Source of the DNA: Lamellibrachia satsuma
Lineage: Eukaryota > Annelida > Polychaeta > Sabellida > Siboglinidae
NCBI GenBank assembly: GCA_033239005.1
Contig: BSQZ01000001.1
Span: 4,532,001-4,596,000 of the forward strand
Reading direction: 5' to 3'
DNA length: 64,000 nucleotides
Part shown: piece by piece, positions 58,909 through 64,000 of the stretch
Position numbering within the stretch: position 1 is the stretch's first letter
How the letters are laid out: each line of letters begins with the position of its first letter
Program-made: the position numbers and the translations under genes
The notes under the pieces: model-generated
Databases searched by the model: none
What the model was told of the DNA's origin: nothing
What the model saw: only the letters and a program-made list of their open reading frames with translations

Positions 58909-60754
58909 AGTAGTGTTGGGAGTGGGTTTGAATTTCATACTCGATCATCAGTTTGCCCAAACCGATCGATCATCAGTTATTATAATCAGTTTGTAGACAG
59001 CCATTGTGAGAAATATTTCATCAGCATCTTCGACTTTGACAGCATCCAACTCTCTCTTTTTCTTTGTCTCTTTTCCCTCCCTCCCTCCCTCCCTCCCTCC
59101 CTCCCTCCCTCGCCCAGGTAAGTCATGGAATGGGAATGAAACATTCAGATAATATCATGGTACAGAAAAAAATTCAGCATGAAGTTTATTTATATATATA
59201 TGGAAACGATCATCAATCAGACAAGATAATGATCAATTAATTGATCAGAAGCATGACCCAATTAATCATCAACAAAACTGATTAATCGGAACAAAACTAT
59301 TGTTAGTATTTGGTAAATTCAGTCAAAGAATGGCTGTTATTTTGCTAAAGCTGTTCGCCATTATATAGTACTGCCGGAGTAACGAAGTGGTCAATTATTG
59401 ACCCATGACTGCAGTACAAAGCCACAGGCAATATACACACCCTAACTACCAGGGAATTTGAGATGAAAGCAAACTAATGGCAACAACTGTATTAAAAAAA
59501 TACCATAAAAATTATATAATGTTTTTTAACACATCAAGTCTCCAGTAAAATTAAACAATCACTCCACAGATTAAATTACTTGTTTTGGGGGCAGTCATTA
59601 ATGAGGGGTGACTAAGTGACCCTTCAGTCCTCAACCCGGCTGCAGACTGATGCTTGAATGCAGCCAAATCCAGCCCAAAATATTTCGATTCATTCAAGTG
59701 GCACACACTGGTGGATAATTTAGAGAACACATTGGACACCGTGCTTGAATGCATATGGCCTCACGTTTTCCCATATATGGTCAAATAACTGGGGAACCAG
59801 GGTCTTTTAAAAAAACAGCTGAGATCTAAAGGCTTAAGAATGTTGATGAAACAACAGTTGGAAAAGGAGTGGGGTAGCACTATGCAACTGAAGTCGTGCA
59901 AATAAATTATACTATTTATAGAAATCATCTGTTTAAACACCAACTATGAAAAGTGATTCGATAACACCACAGTCTAGCAACTGACTTCTTTAAATAAAAC
60001 TCACACATAATAAATGAGTAAGCGTTCAAATTAAAATCATGGCTATACAGTTACTACTTGCCTTCAGGAATGACATCATTTATGTGGTTTAGCACTGTAT
60101 AACATCAGTATTATTAGCATAAGCTTTAAGGCAAATAAGAAACAAGCTTAAGTGATATCACAAAATCTTACTTGTGCTTCAACGTGGACAAACAGGGTCA
60201 GTGGGGCAATGACAGGGAAGGTATTGATTCACATGCAACAAGTTGAACAGTTTCCTTTACATACAGAATGACACACTGATATCTCGGGCAGCACTGGCGG
60301 GTCATATTATTTGGTGGAGCAACTGGCACATCAGGTCAATATGGTATAATGTAACATTTTCTTTGTAACAACACGATATCAATTTTCTTTCTACAGTAAA
60401 TCTCACACTTGTTCAGGTACAAATAACAGATCTGAACACGAATGTCTTCAGAAAAAAAACTAGTCTTCCAAGTGATATTACAATTCAATGTGAGAAAATT
60501 ATGTTCGTCATCCACATTGTTTAGGTGAAAAATATTGTTGTTGTCTAGCAGTGTCTGCATTTCTTGTTTTGGTTAGATCAAAACATCTAGGCATACAAAC
60601 AATTATGTTTCAGATAGCAGCCATAAATTTATATCAAATGTATCCATTTGCCAGTTACCCCATTTGCCACACCGGTTCCAAGGAAATACTCCTGAGAATG
60701 TATGAAATTTAATGTCCAAATGGAATGTGGCCCTGGTAGGGTAGCATGAACAGA
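58909..60754. other. No gene recognised
   Basis: 59190-59290 is rich in gatcat/gattaat motifs. The rest looks unique and AT-rich. Confidence 0.45.
59055..59115. repeat. (ccct)n microsatellite
   Basis: ccctccctccct run, about 10 copies of 4 bases. Confidence 0.9.
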
Positions 60755-60838
60755 TCATGCATGCATGCACACACACACATGCATGCATGCACACACACAT
60801 GCACACATGCATGCATGCGCACACACATGCATGCACCA
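60755..60838. repeat. catgcatgcacaca repeat
   Basis: Alternating catgcatg and (ca)n blocks. Confidence 0.9.
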
Positions 60839-60984
60839 ACAACTGTAGGCAAATATATCTAGGTATGTGTTACAAGGATACGGTTTTGGTCATGTTGAGA
60901 TTATGATTATGTAAATTTAGGGCTGACACTATGCCTAGGGTTAATTAAGAGACCTTGGCTACAGTACGAAATGATGTGTGTGTC

Positions 60985-61568
60985 AAGTTAGGATTGACAC
61001 TCCAGTCAGGGTGACAGGGGTTTGAGCTTTGACTGTGTAAAAGTAAGATTGACACTCCAGTCAGGTGACAGGGGTTTTAGCTTTGACTGTGTATAATTAG
61101 GATTGCCACTCCAGCCAGGTGACAGGGGTTTGAGCTTTGACTGTGTATAATTAGGATTGCCACTCCAGTCAGGTGACAGGGGTTTGAGCTTTGACTGTGT
61201 ATAATTAGGATTGCCACTCCAGCCAGGTGACAGGGGTTTGAGCTTTGACTGTGTATAATTAGGATTGCCACTCCAGCCATGTGACAGGGGTTTGAGCTTT
61301 GACTGTGTATAATTAGGATTGCCACTCCAGTCAGGTGACAGGGGTTTAGCTTTGACTGTGTAAAAATAGGATTGACACTCCAGTCAGGTGACAGGGGTTT
61401 GAGCTTTGAATGTGTAAAAGTAGGATTGACACTCCAGTCAGGTGACAAGGGTTTTAGCTTTGACTGTGTAAAAGTAGGATTGACAGTCCAGTCAGGGTGA
61501 CAGGGTTTGAGCTTTGACTGTGTAAAAGTAGGATTGACACTCCAGTCAGATGACAGGGGTTTTAGCTT
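60985..61568. repeat. ~54-bp tandem repeat, about 10 copies
   Basis: Units contain ttgacactccagtcaggtga and gggtttgagctttgactgtg. It begins about 350 bp beyond first exon A's donor in gene order. Confidence 0.92.
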
Positions 61569-61920
61569 AGCAAGAAAACTGCATATAAATAATTAATGGC
61601 TGGGTTAATTTCTAATGCTGTAAACCTTTAAAATGTATTTACCATCCACATGAATTACCATGTGCAAGGAATTTCCCTTTCATTATACCTAAATATGTAT
61701 GGTGCATGGCAGTGCATCAATGAATTCATAGTTTTGTGCATCTCAGATGGATAATTGGAAACTATTCTTAGATATACAGTGAACAGAACTATTGGGATTA
61801 AAATCCAACACAACTTGGACATGTCACAAGTCATGTGACAGTATGAAATAACATATTGGCAGCAGCCTCTCTAACCTGAGTCAATCACTTATTGTGTATC
61901 CACAAAGACAAAGCACCCAC

Positions 61921-62573
61921 CTGCGTAAAACATCCAAGTTATACCTGTGTTCAGACGTAGCACATTGTTTCCTAACTGCAGATGAAGTCAGTTTGAGCAG
62001 TGTTGGTTCCAACTGGTAGTTGCCTGTTCTCCATTGTGTCCTGGATGTACTTTGCCCAATGCTGTGGGCACTCTGGACACCATCAGAGGTGGTGGCCATA
62101 TCTTTGCCACAATTCAGTTCTACAACATACCGGTAAGGCTGGCCTGCTTCAGGGATACTGCTGTCTCCCTCTACTTCCTCATCACCAGCAACATCAGCAG
62201 ATAATAGACGGGCAGCAAACTTCATATCTGAATGTACTGCCATTTCTTCTACAGCAAGGTTTGATGATGACTTTCTGTGCAACATGCCTCCAATATTGTT
62301 CTGGCATCCAGCGTCTCCTAGTTCTTCCAGTATGTCTCTCTCTTCAAAGGACCGTGTTCTTTTACGAAATGCCAACCTTCGACAAGAGAGACTGTACTCT
62401 GTACTGCATCTCGTTGACACGTCTGACTGACTATGTCTCTTCTTCTTTGACTCTCCCATTGTCTCACACACCAAGTAGTCATCCTTTGTGCTAGCGTCAA
62501 ATGACACAGTCCTTCTGACGCCATCTTTCATCCTGGTCCTTGGTTTTGTCTGTTTTCTCCCGGAGTCACCCAT
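61921..62573 (-). CDS. ARHGEF11/12: Alternative first coding exon A of a LARG/PDZ-RhoGEF-like gene
   Basis: The frame opens at an ATG in a strong context (ACAATGG) with an in-frame TGA 45 bases upstream, and runs 217 codons to a CAG|GTGGGT donor; a second donor, CAG|GTATAA, lies 24 bases earlier at 61945. Both leave phase 2, matching the phase-2 acceptor of the exon at 28328. The protein part is basic and serine-rich with likely basophilic kinase sites: RRTVSFDA (residues 20-27), KRTRSFEERD (71-80) and RKSSSNLA (100-107). No folded domain is recognised. That it belongs to the RhoGEF gene is inferred from strand, order and phase; no transcript is visible. It could instead be the start of a separate gene. 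Length, codon use and the two good donors make it a real coding exon with fair confidence. Confidence 0.6.
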
Positions 62574-64000
62574 TGTGACAAACGCTTGCACGCATACACC
62601 CTTGGTGAACCACTGTCATCCAGTGATGTGGGCTGGGTCTATGTACTCAATATGTACACAAGCATCGATGTTTCTACACAAACCAAGACTTTGTTATCTG
62701 TCCACTGCTACGCTCACATTATAGCTACAACCCACTGGACAAAGCCTGCAGGGCTAGCACAAACAATAGCAACAGGCCATTATTTCCAGAGTTTACACAA
62801 CTGAAGCATGCGCATGCTGTATTAGATCACACACACAATGGCTCTGCAATCCAAATACTAATATTGATGGATCATCATATCACACTTTAAAAGAGATTGT
62901 GAAGAAGACGGTCTCTTTCGTCTAGATCCACAAACCAAACCACAAACCAAACCAACCCATCCATACACTGGCCTCTTGCCATGCCAATACATATTAAGAA
63001 TTTCATACTGGTCACTGACAGCCGGACACTGTTTGCTCAAGCCTTGAGTATTTCTTTACTCAAACGTCACAAGCACCTTGAGCAAACACAAATGACCTGG
63101 CAATCTTCATTATTCTGTCAACATCTGATGCATTGTCATTACTGTCTAGGGACTCTTATATTACTGGACGATGATACTAAGCAGCTTATACAAAATGTGA
63201 TAGTTATGTACTTGACTTTTTGCACTTCCTGATCAAATCATGAACATGACTATCTACTGCTCACCAACCAAAAAGTCTAATATATGTATAATGATAAACA
63301 GATACACAACATTATACACATCCTATTTAGCACAAAACTGAAGTGTCACTACAATAAAAACTCTGAGCCACAAATGCAGGCATAACATTGTTGTCGGTCT
63401 TTAGTTACCTGATTACTTTGTTTTGAATCATAAATCCACAGAAAAATTTTCATTAACTAACACAATGTTTCATATCCATGACCCCTGAAACAGTGTCTTT
63501 GATCTAAAACTAAAGTCTAGTTAGCGTTCTTACTTTGGTGAGTAGATGCTTTGACATACAAATAGTGCCCAAAGTATCCACCAGGGATTTATGTAAACAG
63601 AAACCACTGGTGATATGAGGATGGTCACAAATCACAATTTTTTTTTTCAAAATCACTGCGACTTTATTCACGTCATGCACCCAGAAGTGAAACAGTCATC
63701 CATGGATGCCTTTTTCAAGCCAGGGCCATTGACCTAGTCCAAGTGTTACTGCCAGTGCTTCCCCCTATTGACTTCAATAATATTACAACAGAGCTAGTTC
63801 AGAGATAACAGAGCGTCAGGTTTCTTGATCTAGTTTGGGCACATGCTATCTAGCATATCACTCCAAAGACTCAGTGTTTTTGTGGACTCCCCACAACCCA
63901 CGTATATCCTAACCATCAACTTTCTCCATCCTTTTTTTGCAAAAGAAAGGGTATCTTGCCCTAGAAGCATAACTCTGTAAGTAGTCCATTTTATCATTGT
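62574..64000 (-). other. Upstream of first exon A; possible poly(A)-tailed end at 63640
   Basis: 62574-63300 is the presumed leader/promoter of first exon A, without a diagnostic motif. On the minus strand GTGAATAAAGTCGCAGTG followed by ATTTTG and a run of A ends at about 63640, like the 3' end of a transcript or retrocopy with an AATAAA signal. Confidence 0.35.

Overview
The window is nuclear DNA of a multicellular animal, most likely an invertebrate. Exons are split by long introns with GTAAGT-type donors. There is a non-LTR retrotransposon of the CR1 type, a Penelope-like element with a GIY-YIG nuclease region, tRNA-derived SINEs, DNA-transposon remnants, and many tandem minisatellites (by my rough tally about 19 kb, near 30% of the window). 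I see no bacterial operon, CRISPR array, rRNA or intact tRNA gene. The phylum cannot be settled from this window.

The recognisable gene runs right to left on the minus strand from about 62.6 kb to 22.5 kb. Four small exons (28328-28228, 25492-25388, 24368-24319, 22583-22526) join in perfect phase and encode most of a PDZ domain. It closely resembles the N-terminal PDZ of LARG/PDZ-RhoGEF (ARHGEF12/ARHGEF11), RhoA exchange factors that link G12/13-coupled receptors and plexins to Rho. Two large exons further upstream (62573-61921 and 46434-45452) each open with an ATG and each end in a phase-2 donor that fits the phase-2 acceptor at 28328. I read them as alternative first coding exons from two promoters. 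The rest of the PDZ domain and the RGS, DH and PH parts expected of this family were not found.

The most striking structure is the 2,200-bp array at 26061-28260: 55 head-to-tail copies of a 40-bp unit with no length change. The unit is the exon-intron junction of the RhoGEF exon at 28328-28228: the last 33 exon bases plus the first 7 intron bases, including the splice donor. The cell must choose the first of 55 near-identical exon ends. In 26 copies the donor GT has become AT, and 29 keep GT.

From 1 to about 16 kb lie weaker minus-strand exon candidates (15651-15558, 6567-6426, 6269-6122, 1020-804). Their phases chain into an N-terminus followed by hydrophobic helices, of a membrane protein I do not recognise. 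The same part holds an inverted-repeat DNA transposon (13346-13964) carrying a Myb/SANT-like fragment, a SINE pair, a LINE relic and several arrays. From 19.8 to 21.6 kb is a 5'-truncated CR1-like LINE. From 29 to 45 kb the large intron is mostly minisatellites, including a 51-copy 45-bp array open for 774 codons by chance of its period. From 48.9 to 61.6 kb are more arrays and the decayed Penelope-like element (52175-54912) with an inverted terminal copy.
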